64,000 bases of DNA from positions 1,178,001 to 1,242,000 of the forward strand of contig NZ_CP092190.1 in the NCBI RefSeq assembly GCF_022344005.1. Reading direction: 5' to 3'. Shown here one piece after another: positions 49,947-58,817 of the stretch; position 1 is the stretch's first letter; every line of letters starts with the position of its first letter. The notes under the pieces are model-generated. The model saw only the letters and a program-made list of their open reading frames with translations. It had not been told where the DNA came from and searched no databases. Made by a program: the position numbers and the translations under genes. The stretch comes from Deinococcus sp. KNUC1210. Lineage in GTDB: Bacteria; Deinococcota; Deinococci; Deinococcales; Deinococcaceae.

Positions 49947-50657
49947 ATGGATGCTTCCCGCGACCTGTCCTTGACCCTGCGCCAGTTACGTAACCAGGGA
50001 ATCCTCGACCGTCAGGCCGTGACTGCTGCCCGTGAACATGTTGGAGCCGCGGGAATCGAGCAGACCACGACGCTGGAGCGAATCATCGCGGTGGGCCGCA
50101 GTCAGCCGAGTATCAGCCATGCTCTGGAGCGCATCGCCCGCACCCTGGAAAACCATGACACCGGCACCTCGGAAAGCGATACCCGCGAACTGCTGGAAAT
50201 CAGCCGCGATCAGTTCCAGACGGTGAAGCAGCTCAAGGACATCGTGGTCGGAGCACTCCAGACCGTGACCGAAACGCCAATTGACCAGATCAGTGCGGCT
50301 GTGCTGCGCGAGATCGATCTGAGCGCCAAACAGCAGCTGAGCGATCTGGAACATCTGGTGGCACAGGTGCAGCAGCGCACGGTGTCGCAGCCACAGGTCG
50401 AGGTACTCGAAGAGGTCGGTGAGGAGGTTCATGCGGCTCTTCAGGCCATCGAGCAGCAGGAGGCGCACGGCCAGATGGAGTCGCTGGGACAGGCGGGAAA
50501 AGACATGGTGGCGCAGATCGCGGCCCTCGATCAGGTCGCGGCTGAGGAGCAGATCAGGGCGCTGGAGGACGTGGCACAGGCAGCCCAGGAGCAGGCCGAC
50601 GCCCTGAAAGCACAGCTCGCCGAACAGACCCAGGACGCGCCGCAGAATCAGAACTGA
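49947..50657 (+). CDS. Coiled-coil-rich protein of unknown function
   Basis: 236 residues without signal peptide or membrane segment. From residue 60 it is almost entirely helical with heptad-like spacing and many Glu/Gln/Ala (ISRDQFQTVKQLKDIVVGAL, VEVLEEVGEEVHAALQAIEQ, ALEDVAQAAQEQADALKAQL). No family recognised. The start at 49947 was chosen because TATCTT lies 6 nt before it (leaderless pattern) and the upstream extension looks non-coding. First complete host gene right of the island. Confidence 0.7.
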   Translation: MDASRDLSLTLRQLRNQGILDRQAVTAAREHVGAAGIEQTTTLERIIAVGRSQPSISHALERIARTLENHDTGTSESDTRELLEISRDQFQTVKQLKDIVVGALQTVTETPIDQISAAVLREIDLSAKQQLSDLEHLVAQVQQRTVSQPQVEVLEEVGEEVHAALQAIEQQEAHGQMESLGQAGKDMVAQIAALDQVAAEEQIRALEDVAQAAQEQADALKAQLAEQTQDAPQNQN

Positions 50658-50812
50658 GCCGCCCAGGAAGAACCCTCGGCCTCCTCCCCTCCTCGGCTGT
50701 TGTCAGTTTCTCTGGAGCACACCTCTGAACCGAGAACAACGCGGCATGGCTCCGACAAATGCTCTAGGCTGAGCTGCGGCTGCACAGCTTCCCCGGCAGC
50801 TTCGGAACCACG

Positions 50813-51745
50813 ATGACCTCAGACCCGTCTTCCCCGCTGCAACAGGCCCTCAACGCCGGGCTCAGCCGCCAGACTGCCGCGCTGTGTGTGCAGGTGCTGG
50901 CGCAGTATCCGGTCGATACCGCACAGGTCAGGCAGCCGGAGAGCAATTTTCTGGAACTGTACGCAGCGGCCAAACGATACGCCGGAAGTTTTCACCAGAG
51001 TCTGGAACGCTTTGGACAGACCGTCGGATTTCCGGCCCAGAGTCGTCCAGGCGGGGTCAAGAGCCTCGACCGGATCGTGGAAAAATACCAGGGCGACAAC
51101 CGCCTGTTGCCACTCGACATGCTGGCTGGCAAGGTGGTGGTGCCGACGCTTCAGGCGCTCTACAACGTCGCGGCGCAGGTGGGCGAGGCCTTCGAGGTGG
51201 TGGCGTACCGCGACCGCCTGCTCCGGCCCCAGAAGAGCGGCTACCGCGATCTGCATTTCATCGTGAACGTGTCGGGGCATTACGCCGAACTGAAAATCAT
51301 GCACCAGTTCTTCGATTCGGTGGACGGCTACGAGCACCGCCTGTACGAGATCCGGCGGAGTCTGGAAATCCGGGCGCAGCCGGTCAGTCTGGACGGCCCG
51401 GAGGTGTATCCGGTGCTGGAATCGGTCGAACCACTGGTGCTCGACACGCTGGAAGACACCAGCCGCGAACTCTTCGAGAAGGCCTGGCTGATGGTGCTGG
51501 GACGCGAGGCCGGAGAGCTGCCGGTGGTCAGGTATTACCTGCTGGGGCAGGTGCCGGTGAAGCTGGAAGAACGGCCCGGCGAGGGCGCAGCGCTGGTGGC
51601 CTTCGATCCGCTGCGCGGCGGTTACGTGGCCGATGCCCGCTACTACAGCGCCATCAAGCGCGAAGACCGCGAGCCGGTCCGCGAAATCTCGGCAGCGGAA
51701 TTCGAGCGGCAGGTCGAGCGGCTGAAAAAGACTGGGGCAGAATAA
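50813..51745 (+). CDS. Stand-alone RelA/SpoT-like nucleotidyltransferase-domain protein
   Basis: 310 residues. The middle part follows the RelA/SpoT synthetase pattern: KSLDRIVEKYQGDNRLLPLD, Asp102 in LDMLAGKVVV (standard enzymes have an Arg where Lys107 sits), LRPQKSGYRDLHFIVNV with the GYR-x-LH loop (143-148), and Glu159 in YAELKIMHQFF, as in the usual VEIQ-type strand. HD hydrolase and TGS/ACT domains are absent. It could make (p)ppGpp or a related alarmone, or transfer pyrophosphate to RNA as in toxic SAS relatives. The C-terminal 130 residues are unassigned. The Arg-to-Lys change leaves activity open. Confidence 0.6.
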   Translation: MTSDPSSPLQQALNAGLSRQTAALCVQVLAQYPVDTAQVRQPESNFLELYAAAKRYAGSFHQSLERFGQTVGFPAQSRPGGVKSLDRIVEKYQGDNRLLPLDMLAGKVVVPTLQALYNVAAQVGEAFEVVAYRDRLLRPQKSGYRDLHFIVNVSGHYAELKIMHQFFDSVDGYEHRLYEIRRSLEIRAQPVSLDGPEVYPVLESVEPLVLDTLEDTSRELFEKAWLMVLGREAGELPVVRYYLLGQVPVKLEERPGEGAALVAFDPLRGGYVADARYYSAIKREDREPVREISAAEFERQVERLKKTGAE

Positions 51746-51844
51746 AAAGGCAGAATTTGTTCCCAGCGTATCATTTTCTGACGTTTCCGGCTATCTGCCA
51801 GGTGGCCCATGTGAGCTTCCAGGGAGCCGCCTACACTGGAGCGT

Positions 51845-53092
51845 ATGCGCGCCAATCGCCCTGCCGCCCTGGTGTTCATCCTGATCACGCTGCTGATCGA
51901 CGTGATGGGCCTGGGCCTGATCATTCCGGTCTTTCCAAACCTGATCAAGCTGCTGTCGGGTTCCGAGACGGCGGGCGCACAGATGCTCGGCATCTTTACC
52001 GCCGTCTACGCGGTGATGCAGTTCGTGTTCGCGCCGGTCCTGGGAGCGCTCAGCGACCGCTATGGGCGGCGACCCGTGCTGCTGCTCAGTCTGCTGGGCG
52101 TGGGACTGGATTACCTGCTGCTGTATTTCGCTCCCAGTCTCGGCTGGCTCTTCGTGGGGCGCATCATCGCGGGAATCACCGGAGCAAGCATCACCGTCGC
52201 CAATGCTTACGTTGCCGATGTGACGAAACCCGAGGACCGCGCCCGCAATTTTGGCCTGCTGGGCGCGACCTTCGGCGTGGGCTTCATCCTGGGGCCAGCG
52301 CTGGGCGGACTGCTGGGGAACCTCGATCTGCGCCTGCCCTTCGCCTTTGCCGCCGGACTGTCGCTGCTGAACGCCGCCTACGGCTATTTCGTACTGCCCG
52401 AATCGGTGACGGCGCAGACCCGTGGCAAAGCGCTGGGCCGCGAAATCTTCAATCCGCTGGCGCCGCTGCGCGACCTGGGCCGCTATCCACTGGTGCGGAA
52501 TCTGGCTGCCACCTTCGTGCTGATCGGGCTGGCGCAGCAGGTGATCTTCAACACCTGGGTCCTGTTCACCGAGAGCGTGCTGAACTGGACACCCGCCCAG
52601 AATGGCGTGGCACTCGCCGTGGTGGGGCTGCTGTCGGCCATCACCCAGGCGCTGCTGGTGGCCCCGGCGATGCGGCTGCTGGGCGAACGCGGCGCGATTT
52701 TCGCGGGTCTGACGCTCGGCACCATTCAGTATGTGGTGCTGGGTGCGGCCCGCAGCGGCGCCATGCTGTACGGCTCGATTCTGGTGGGCAGTCTGGCGGG
52801 TATCGGCGGCCCGGCGATTCAGGGACTGATCAGCCGCAGCGTGGATGCCCGCGAGCAGGGCCGCGTGCAGGGCGCACTCGCCAGCGTCAACAGCCTGGTC
52901 GGTGTGGTCGGGCCACTGGCTGCCACCTGGGTCTATGCCTACTTCAACCGCCCGGATGCAGACCCCAGAATTCCCGGCGCGGCTTTCTATATGGCCGCCG
53001 TCTTCTCGCTGCTGGGCACCATTCTGGCAGGAGTGGTGCTGCGGCGCATGCCAGCTTCTATGCGCGGCAAGGAGCAGGCCCCGGAAGCCTGA
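51845..53092 (+). CDS. MFS transporter, TetA-like multidrug or tetracycline exporter
   Basis: 415 residues with 12 predicted transmembrane helices. [19 protein letters not shown] in helix 1, [20 protein letters not shown] in loop 2-3 (the MFS signature) and the antiporter motif C-type [16 protein letters not shown] in helix 5 place it in the proton-drug antiporter group with TetA. Substrate unknown. TACACT at 51832-51837, 7 nt before the ATG, suggests leaderless transcription. Confidence 0.88.
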   Translation: MRANRPAALVFILITLLIDVMGLGLIIPVFPNLIKLLSGSETAGAQMLGIFTAVYAVMQFVFAPVLGALSDRYGRRPVLLLSLLGVGLDYLLLYFAPSLGWLFVGRIIAGITGASITVANAYVADVTKPEDRARNFGLLGATFGVGFILGPALGGLLGNLDLRLPFAFAAGLSLLNAAYGYFVLPESVTAQTRGKALGREIFNPLAPLRDLGRYPLVRNLAATFVLIGLAQQVIFNTWVLFTESVLNWTPAQNGVALAVVGLLSAITQALLVAPAMRLLGERGAIFAGLTLGTIQYVVLGAARSGAMLYGSILVGSLAGIGGPAIQGLISRSVDAREQGRVQGALASVNSLVGVVGPLAATWVYAYFNRPDADPRIPGAAFYMAAVFSLLGTILAGVVLRRMPASMRGKEQAPEA

Positions 53093-53177
53093 GTGCGGCC
53101 CCGTTCCTCTGGCAGTGACGCCCCTTACATTCAAGGCAGCGGGCAGCGGCGGGAATATGGTTTACACTGCCCTCACT

Positions 53178-54179
53178 ATGGCGAAGTATCGAATCTGCTT
53201 AATTGAGGGTGACGGCATCGGTCACGAAGTCATTCCAGCGACCCGCAGGCTGCTCGACGCGGCCGGTGTGGACGCCGAGTACGTGGTGGCCGAGGCCGGA
53301 TACGAGTACTACCTCGACCACGGCACCAGCGTGCCCCAGGCCACCTACGACGCGGTCGAGAACACCGATGCCACGCTGTTCGGCGCGGCCACCAGCCCCA
53401 GCGGTGAGAAGCCGCCGGGCTTCTTCGGCGCGATTCGCCACCTGCGTCAGAAATATGGCCTGTACGCCAACGTGCGCCCCACCAAGACCCGCCCGGTGCC
53501 CGGAGCCTATGAAAACGTCGATCTGGTGATCGTGCGCGAGAACACCCAGGGCCTGTACGTCGAGCAGGAGCGCCGCTACGGCGACACCGCGATTGCCGAT
53601 ACGGTGATCACCAAGGACGCCAGCGCCAGAATCGGCAAATTTGCCCTCGAACTGGCGCAGAAGCGCCGCAAGCAGCTCACGGTGGTGCACAAGGCCAACG
53701 TGTTGCCGGTCACGCAGGGTCTGTTCCTGAACACCATCCTCGACCTTGCCAAGCCCGTGACCGAGGTGAAGACCAGCACCATGATCGTGGACAATGCCGC
53801 GATGCAGCTTGTTCGCAACCCCACCCAGTTCGACGTGATGGTCATGACCAACATGTTCGGTGACATCCTCTCCGATCTGGCCGCCGGACTGGTCGGCGGA
53901 CTGGGCATCGCCGCGAGCGGCAACGTGGGCGACAAGTTCGGCATCTTCGAGTCGGTTCACGGCAGCGCCCCCGACATCGCCGGGCAGGGCGTCGCCAACC
54001 CCACCGCCAGCATGCTGGCCGCCGTCCTGATGCTCGACCACATCGGCGCACACGACGAGGCCCGCCGCATCGACGCCGCCGTCAGCATCGTGCTGGCCGA
54101 AGGTCCGCGCACCCGTGACCTGGGTGGCACGGCTGGCACCAAGGACTTCACCGACGCGGTGATCGCCAAGCTGGCCTGA
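53178..54179 (+). CDS. Homoisocitrate dehydrogenase (lysine biosynthesis, alpha-aminoadipate route)
   Basis: A 333-residue beta-decarboxylating dehydrogenase. [40 protein letters not shown], the substrate helix [42 protein letters not shown] and [16 protein letters not shown] align by eye with the Thermus homoisocitrate dehydrogenase rather than with LeuB or Icd, so oxidative decarboxylation of homoisocitrate to 2-oxoadipate is expected. Activity on isocitrate is possible in this subfamily. TACACT lies 9 nt before the ATG. No other lysine gene is adjacent. Confidence 0.87.
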   Translation: MAKYRICLIEGDGIGHEVIPATRRLLDAAGVDAEYVVAEAGYEYYLDHGTSVPQATYDAVENTDATLFGAATSPSGEKPPGFFGAIRHLRQKYGLYANVRPTKTRPVPGAYENVDLVIVRENTQGLYVEQERRYGDTAIADTVITKDASARIGKFALELAQKRRKQLTVVHKANVLPVTQGLFLNTILDLAKPVTEVKTSTMIVDNAAMQLVRNPTQFDVMVMTNMFGDILSDLAAGLVGGLGIAASGNVGDKFGIFESVHGSAPDIAGQGVANPTASMLAAVLMLDHIGAHDEARRIDAAVSIVLAEGPRTRDLGGTAGTKDFTDAVIAKLA

Positions 54180-54193
54180 GCGACACAGGCGAC

Positions 54194-54226
54194 GGGAGTC
54201 GGTCGGGGAATACCCGGCTGGCTCCC
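54194..54226 (+). terminator. Terminator after homoisocitrate dehydrogenase
   Basis: GGGAGTCGGTCGGG and CCCGGCTGGCTCCC pair (with G-T pairs) around a short loop, followed by a T-rich stretch. Confidence 0.75.
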
Positions 54227-54592
54227 GCTTCTCTTTGGGCTGGCCAAAGTGCATCAGTGCCGTGCAGGCGCAGCCCGAGGCAGGCTCCGACCGGTCTCTC
54301 AGTCAGCGAGTTACCACAGTACCGTTCGATGTCATGCGGGATTTTCCCTTGTCAGAAAGGTGTGAGTTCATTCATGATGAACTCAGGTCTGAAATACTGC
54401 TGCCAGAACTGATCCTAACCGCTGGAACATGCCCTGCGCTTCCGTATCCTTTCCGAGCAGCGCTCCTGCCCTCTTCGTCTACGCTGTTTCTGTTTGCAGG
54501 CGTCCCATAGGCCCAGGACATTCTGCAAATATGAGAAACCGACCCCGATTTTATGAGCATCTGCTAAACCAAGTAGGATTCCCGGAGGCTGA
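54227..54592 (+). promoter_or_regulatory. 366-bp upstream region of the pilus operon, with candidate promoter and operator
   Basis: TTGTCA (54349-54354), 18 bp and CATGAT (54373-54378) are a possible promoter. The inverted repeat GAGTTCAT-TCATG-ATGAACTC (54364-54384) overlaps its -10 element. This would leave a leader of about 210 nt before pilM, which has a CGGAGG ribosome site. No gene is visible in the interval. Confidence 0.4.
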
Positions 54593-55771
54593 ATGTCGAG
54601 TGCTTTGCAACGTCTGCTCAATCCAAGACCGAACGCCATCGGTGTGGAGATCGGCACCAGTTCCATCAAGGTGGTGGTGCTGAAAGCCGGATCGCCCCCG
54701 GTATTGCAGCATGCCGTGACCATCCCCACCCCGATTGGCAGTATGCGCGACGGACTGGTCGTCGAACCCCAGGCAGTCGCCAACGAGCTGAAGAACCTGC
54801 TGGCCCAGCACCGCATCACCAATCGCCAGGTCGTGACGACGGTACCCAACCAGTCAGCCGTGACGCGCAACATCATGGTGCCCAAGATGGAGCGCAAGGA
54901 CCTGAAAGAGGCGATCAAGTGGGAAGCCGAGCGCTATATTCCGTACCCCATCGACGAGGTATCGCTGGATTTCGACCTGCTGGACGATCCAGCGACCATT
55001 CCCGAAGACGGTCAGATGGAGGTGGTGATCGCGGCGGCTCCGACCGAGGCGGTGGCCCGCGTGATCGAGGTGATGCAGCTCGCCGGGCTGGACCCGGTGG
55101 TCATCGACCTCAAATCGTTCGCTGTTCTGCGGGCGCTGCGCGGGAATCTGCTGGGTGAGCACCTCACCAAGAGCACCCTGACCGGCACCAACTACACCGA
55201 GGCCGGTGAAGTGGCGCTGGTGCTGGAAATCGGCGCGAGCAGCAGCGTGATTTCGCTGGTCCGTGGCGACAGGGTGCTGATGGCCCGCAACATCGGCGTG
55301 TCTGCCGACGACTTCACCACCGCGCTGCAAAAGGCGTTCGACCTGGACTTCTCAGCCGCCGAGGAAGTGAAGGTCGGCTACGCCACCGCCACCACGCCCA
55401 CCGAGGACGAGGAAGACCTGCTGAACTTCGATCTTTCGCGCGAGCAGTACAGCCCGGCCCGCGTCTTCGAGGTGATTCGCCCGGTGCTGGGCGACCTGAT
55501 CACCGAAATTCGCCGCAGCCTGGAGTTCTACCGAGTGCAGTCGGGCGACGTGGTAATCGACCGCACCTTCCTGGCGGGCGGCGGAGCCAAGATGCGTGGC
55601 CTGGCTGCCGCCATCAGCGACGCGCTGGGCTTCCGGGTCGAGGTGGCGAGTCCGTGGCTGACCGTCCAGACCGACCTGGCAGGTGTGGATACCGGCTACC
55701 TCCAGGCCAACGCGCCGGAATTTACCGTGCCGCTCGGCCTGGCACTGAGGGGTGTGCAGTCTCGTGGTTGA
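54593..55771 (+). CDS. pilM: Type IV pilus inner-membrane platform protein PilM
   Basis: A 392-residue actin-like cytoplasmic ATPase-fold protein that recruits PilN and helps link the pilus motor to the envelope complex. Signatures: NAIGVEIGTSSIKVVVLKAG (phosphate loop), VTTVPNQSAVTRNIMVPKM, EAIKWEAERYIPYPIDEV, VALVLEIGASSSVISLVRGD and FLAGGGAKMRGLAAAI. It is first of five overlapping genes; pili in this lineage also serve DNA uptake. Confidence 0.93.
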   Translation: MSSALQRLLNPRPNAIGVEIGTSSIKVVVLKAGSPPVLQHAVTIPTPIGSMRDGLVVEPQAVANELKNLLAQHRITNRQVVTTVPNQSAVTRNIMVPKMERKDLKEAIKWEAERYIPYPIDEVSLDFDLLDDPATIPEDGQMEVVIAAAPTEAVARVIEVMQLAGLDPVVIDLKSFAVLRALRGNLLGEHLTKSTLTGTNYTEAGEVALVLEIGASSSVISLVRGDRVLMARNIGVSADDFTTALQKAFDLDFSAAEEVKVGYATATTPTEDEEDLLNFDLSREQYSPARVFEVIRPVLGDLITEIRRSLEFYRVQSGDVVIDRTFLAGGGAKMRGLAAAISDALGFRVEVASPWLTVQTDLAGVDTGYLQANAPEFTVPLGLALRGVQSRG

Positions 55772-56522
55772 GATCAACCTGCTGCCAGCGCAGTACCGCA
55801 AACGTACCGAACCCAACGTCTGGCGCTACGCCACCCTCGCCGTCCCGGTCGTGGCGGTGCTGGGCGTGCTGACCTTCACGGTCTATCAGACCACCCGCTT
55901 AGTCAACATCCAGAAAGACCTCGACGCGGTCAACGGTCAGATCTCGGCGTTGGAAGACCAAAAGAGTGAATATGACGCCCTGAATCGCCAGAAAACAGAT
56001 CTGGAGAAGACCACGCAGGTCGCTCAGACGTTACAGTCCACCAAGACCTACTGGTCGTCGGATCTGGCCCGCTTCGTCAATGCGCTGCCTTCCGGCGGCG
56101 ACGTAGCCCTGAGCAGTCTGACCATTCGGGCCGTCGATCCGAGTGCCCAGACCAATCTGGCAGCGGCAGGTACCTATAACGGCGAAACCGTCACTAAGGA
56201 ATTCGATCTGGCCGGGCAAGCCAAGAGCAGTCAGGCGCTGGTGACCTTTCTGAAAAGTTTTGAAAGCAATCCCGATTTCGGCGTGGATTTCAAGAGCGCC
56301 CAGCGTGCTCCGGACGCCGCACCTGCTTCTGGCAGCGTCTCTGCAGGCAGCTCAGCTGCCAGCGGCACCGATGGCGTGCCTTACACCTTCAATGCCACGG
56401 TGGGTCTGCGGGGGCAGACGACACCCGCCTTGGGTACTCCTGGCAACGCTGCCGGTGCCACAAGTACGGCCCCTGGCGCTCCGGCAGCCCCCGCCCCGGC
56501 AGGAGGGTCGAATGTCCGTTAA
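55764..56522 (+). CDS. pilN: Type IV pilus assembly protein PilN
   Basis: 252 residues. The short N-terminus VEINLLPAQYRKR binds PilM; the transmembrane helix is YATLAVPVVAVLGVLTFTVY, then a coiled coil (LDAVNGQISALEDQKSEYDA) and a periplasmic domain that pairs with PilO. The C-terminal 80 residues are Ala/Gly/Pro/Ser-rich and longer than usual. GTG 55764 is chosen because it yields the canonical M-V-E-I-N-L-L-P start; it overlaps pilM by 8 bp. Confidence 0.9.
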   Translation: MVEINLLPAQYRKRTEPNVWRYATLAVPVVAVLGVLTFTVYQTTRLVNIQKDLDAVNGQISALEDQKSEYDALNRQKTDLEKTTQVAQTLQSTKTYWSSDLARFVNALPSGGDVALSSLTIRAVDPSAQTNLAAAGTYNGETVTKEFDLAGQAKSSQALVTFLKSFESNPDFGVDFKSAQRAPDAAPASGSVSAGSSAASGTDGVPYTFNATVGLRGQTTPALGTPGNAAGATSTAPGAPAAPAPAGGSNVR

Positions 56523-57150
56523 GCTCTCGCCCCGCGACACCTTTCTCGTGGTGTTGCTGGTGTGCATCCTCGGCATCGTGGCCTGGTATTTCCTGTATTA
56601 CCAGGCGCGCAACCAGGAGATCTCCGACGCCCAGTTCAATCTCGATACGCGCAACGCCACCCTGCTGACGTACCGCAGTGCCCAGAGTGCGCTGCCCGCC
56701 CTGCGAACCGAGGTGGCAGGCCTTCAGGTGCAGAGTGACGCTTTCTTCCAGGCCTTGCCGAAGACGGCCAATATCGGCAGCGTCATCGCCGCGATCCGGC
56801 AGACCGTGGCGGTCGCCAGCGGTGAACTGAACTCAGTCACCGTCTCGAGTGCTGCAACGCCTGGCCTGCCCACAGGCGTGCGGCCCATCGCCCTGAATCT
56901 GGGCGTGTCAGCGCGTTTCCAGCCCACCTTCCAGATGCTGCGTTCACTGGAGACCATGAGCCGCTTTTCGAACGTCAGCAATGTGTCGCTGGCCCTGCCT
57001 GCACCCGACAGCACCGATCCCAAACTGAATACCAGCATGGTCCTGACCGTCTACACCTTCGATCCCAGTCAGGCAGGCCTCAGCGGCACTCCTGGCGCAC
57101 CGGCTGCGGCCCCCAGTGCACCGGCAACCACGCCGGGAGGTGTGCGGTGA
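56512..57150 (+). CDS. pilO: Type IV pilus assembly protein PilO
   Basis: 212 residues with a transmembrane helix (TFLVVLLVCILGIVAWYFLY), a coiled coil (QARNQEISDAQFNLDTRNAT) and a periplasmic ferredoxin-like domain (SVIAAIRQTVAVASGELNSV, FQMLRSLETMSRFSNV). It heterodimerises with PilN as part of the alignment complex between motor and secretin. AGGAGG precedes the ATG; it overlaps pilN by 11 bp and the next gene by 4 bp. Confidence 0.9.
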   Translation: MSVKLSPRDTFLVVLLVCILGIVAWYFLYYQARNQEISDAQFNLDTRNATLLTYRSAQSALPALRTEVAGLQVQSDAFFQALPKTANIGSVIAAIRQTVAVASGELNSVTVSSAATPGLPTGVRPIALNLGVSARFQPTFQMLRSLETMSRFSNVSNVSLALPAPDSTDPKLNTSMVLTVYTFDPSQAGLSGTPGAPAAAPSAPATTPGGVR

Positions 57151-58817
57151 GCGATCCTTCCAACAAGCTCTCACTCGACAAGAGCAGCGACACCGATACC
57201 AGCGGCGTTCGCGCACCCTCACGGTTCCAGATATCCCGAGAGATGAAAATCCTGCTGGGGTTCCTGGCGCTCGCAGGCGCAGTCGGCGGCTGGTACGTGC
57301 TGAACAGCAGCCCTACCCCCACCGACACCGCCGTCACCACTCCGGTCACGCCCAACCCGACCACCTCCACGGCAGTCACGCCGACCCCCGACACCACCAC
57401 GACCAGCCCGACGACACCCACTACCGATTCGTCTGGCGCTGGCACCACGACGACGACCACTCCGGGCGGCACAACAGGAACGACGACCGGAGCAGGCAAC
57501 GGCAGCACCACCACGACCAACCCGGCGACCGGAAACGGCCCGGTCACGGTTCCGGAAGTGCCCTTCCTGACACCCGCCGGGTCTGACACGGCGACCCAGC
57601 CGGACGGCACGACCGCTGCGCCCAACGGCATCAACCCCGCCGATCCGCTGGCTGTCGTTCCCACCAGCAACCCCTTTACCCCGCTGAAGGTGATCAATCC
57701 GAACGCCACCGCCTCGGCAGGCGTTCCGGTCCAGACACAGCAGCCCAGCGCGGCAGCAACCCTCCCGATCACTCCTCAGACAAGCCAGCCTGTCGCCAGC
57801 GTGCCGTCTCTCAGCAGTGGTGCCGCCATTCCTCTGCCCAACGTGCCTGTTGGCGGAATCGGCAGCAGCAGCACCAATGGAGGCGTCACGCTCACCAACA
57901 CCGGGCGCGGCAGTACCAGTGCGGCAACAGGCACGACAACCGGGCTGGCTACCACTGCCCCGGCGACGCCCATTCCGAGCCTGAATACCAGCGGGCCGAT
58001 CGCGTTGCCCAGCGTGCCGCTCGGGGGTATCCCTGCTATACCGACCGTCCCGACGCCTGGCGCTCCGAATACCACGCCCCTACCGGGTGTGCCGGGCACG
58101 ACGGCTGGCAACGGCAGCAACACCTCGACCGCCAATACGGGCAATGGTGGGTCTGGCAGCAACGCGGTGGGAAATGGCAGCACGGCGGTCAGCGGCACGC
58201 CAGCAAACGGGCAGAACGGGGCAACGAATGGGCAGAACAGTGCAGCGACCACGCCACCCGTGAAGCCGCCCAAGCCGGTGATTCCGCCCGTGGTGGGCAT
58301 CAATTCGCCCGCCCTGAGCAGCCTGAAGCTGAATACCCCCACCAGCGTGAACGGCCTGAGCCTGCCGGGTGCAGCGGGCAACGGCAGCGGCAACAGCACG
58401 GCAGGGACGTCGGCGGCGGGCACCACCGATCCGGCGGGTACTCCGGCAGCGGGCAGCACTCCGGCCAGCGGAACGACCGGACAGAGCGGCAGCACGGCGG
58501 CGGCAGCGGTCAACTCCAGCATTGCTCAGCCGGGCGTGGTCACGCAGTTCGGCAGCGACAATGCCCCGATCACGCCCACCCTCAGCCCACTCGATCAGCT
58601 CATCCAGAGCCGCGATCTGGTCTTCAACGCGGTGGTGCTCGGCCCGGTCAATACCGCCATCTTCAAAACCAATCAGGGTTTCCTGGTGGTTCCAACCGGA
58701 CAGACCCTCCAGGACAGCGACGTGGTGCTGAAAGAAGTGACGGACAGCAGCGTCACCCTGAGCCTGGGCAACGACTCCAAGACCCTCGAACTCGACAAAT
58801 CGAAAGGTGAGCCATGA
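57147..58817 (+). CDS. PilW/PilP-position pilus protein with long low-complexity linker
   Basis: 556 residues from a GTG overlapping pilO. One membrane anchor (MKILLGFLALAGAVGGWYVL, about residues 33-52) is followed by more than 400 residues of Thr/Pro/Gly/Asn/Ser-rich sequence with imperfect internal repeats (GNGSTTTTNPATGNG, LPNVPVGGIG and LPSVPLGGIP). It ends in a folded C-terminal domain of about 75 residues (LIQSRDLVFNAVVLGPVNTA, GFLVVPTGQTL, SVTLSLGNDSKTLEL) like the secretin-binding beta domain of PilP. Position between pilO and pilQ matches pilW of Thermus. The linker could span the periplasm to PilQ. Confidence 0.7.
   Translation: MSDPSNKLSLDKSSDTDTSGVRAPSRFQISREMKILLGFLALAGAVGGWYVLNSSPTPTDTAVTTPVTPNPTTSTAVTPTPDTTTTSPTTPTTDSSGAGTTTTTTPGGTTGTTTGAGNGSTTTTNPATGNGPVTVPEVPFLTPAGSDTATQPDGTTAAPNGINPADPLAVVPTSNPFTPLKVINPNATASAGVPVQTQQPSAAATLPITPQTSQPVASVPSLSSGAAIPLPNVPVGGIGSSSTNGGVTLTNTGRGSTSAATGTTTGLATTAPATPIPSLNTSGPIALPSVPLGGIPAIPTVPTPGAPNTTPLPGVPGTTAGNGSNTSTANTGNGGSGSNAVGNGSTAVSGTPANGQNGATNGQNSAATTPPVKPPKPVIPPVVGINSPALSSLKLNTPTSVNGLSLPGAAGNGSGNSTAGTSAAGTTDPAGTPAAGSTPASGTTGQSGSTAAAAVNSSIAQPGVVTQFGSDNAPITPTLSPLDQLIQSRDLVFNAVVLGPVNTAIFKTNQGFLVVPTGQTLQDSDVVLKEVTDSSVTLSLGNDSKTLELDKSKGEP

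Noticed and set aside
50884..53118. A 744-codon open frame across the RelA/SpoT-like and MFS genes
   Set aside because: It is an alternative frame of two well-supported genes, with Arg/Gly/Pro-rich composition typical of shadow frames.
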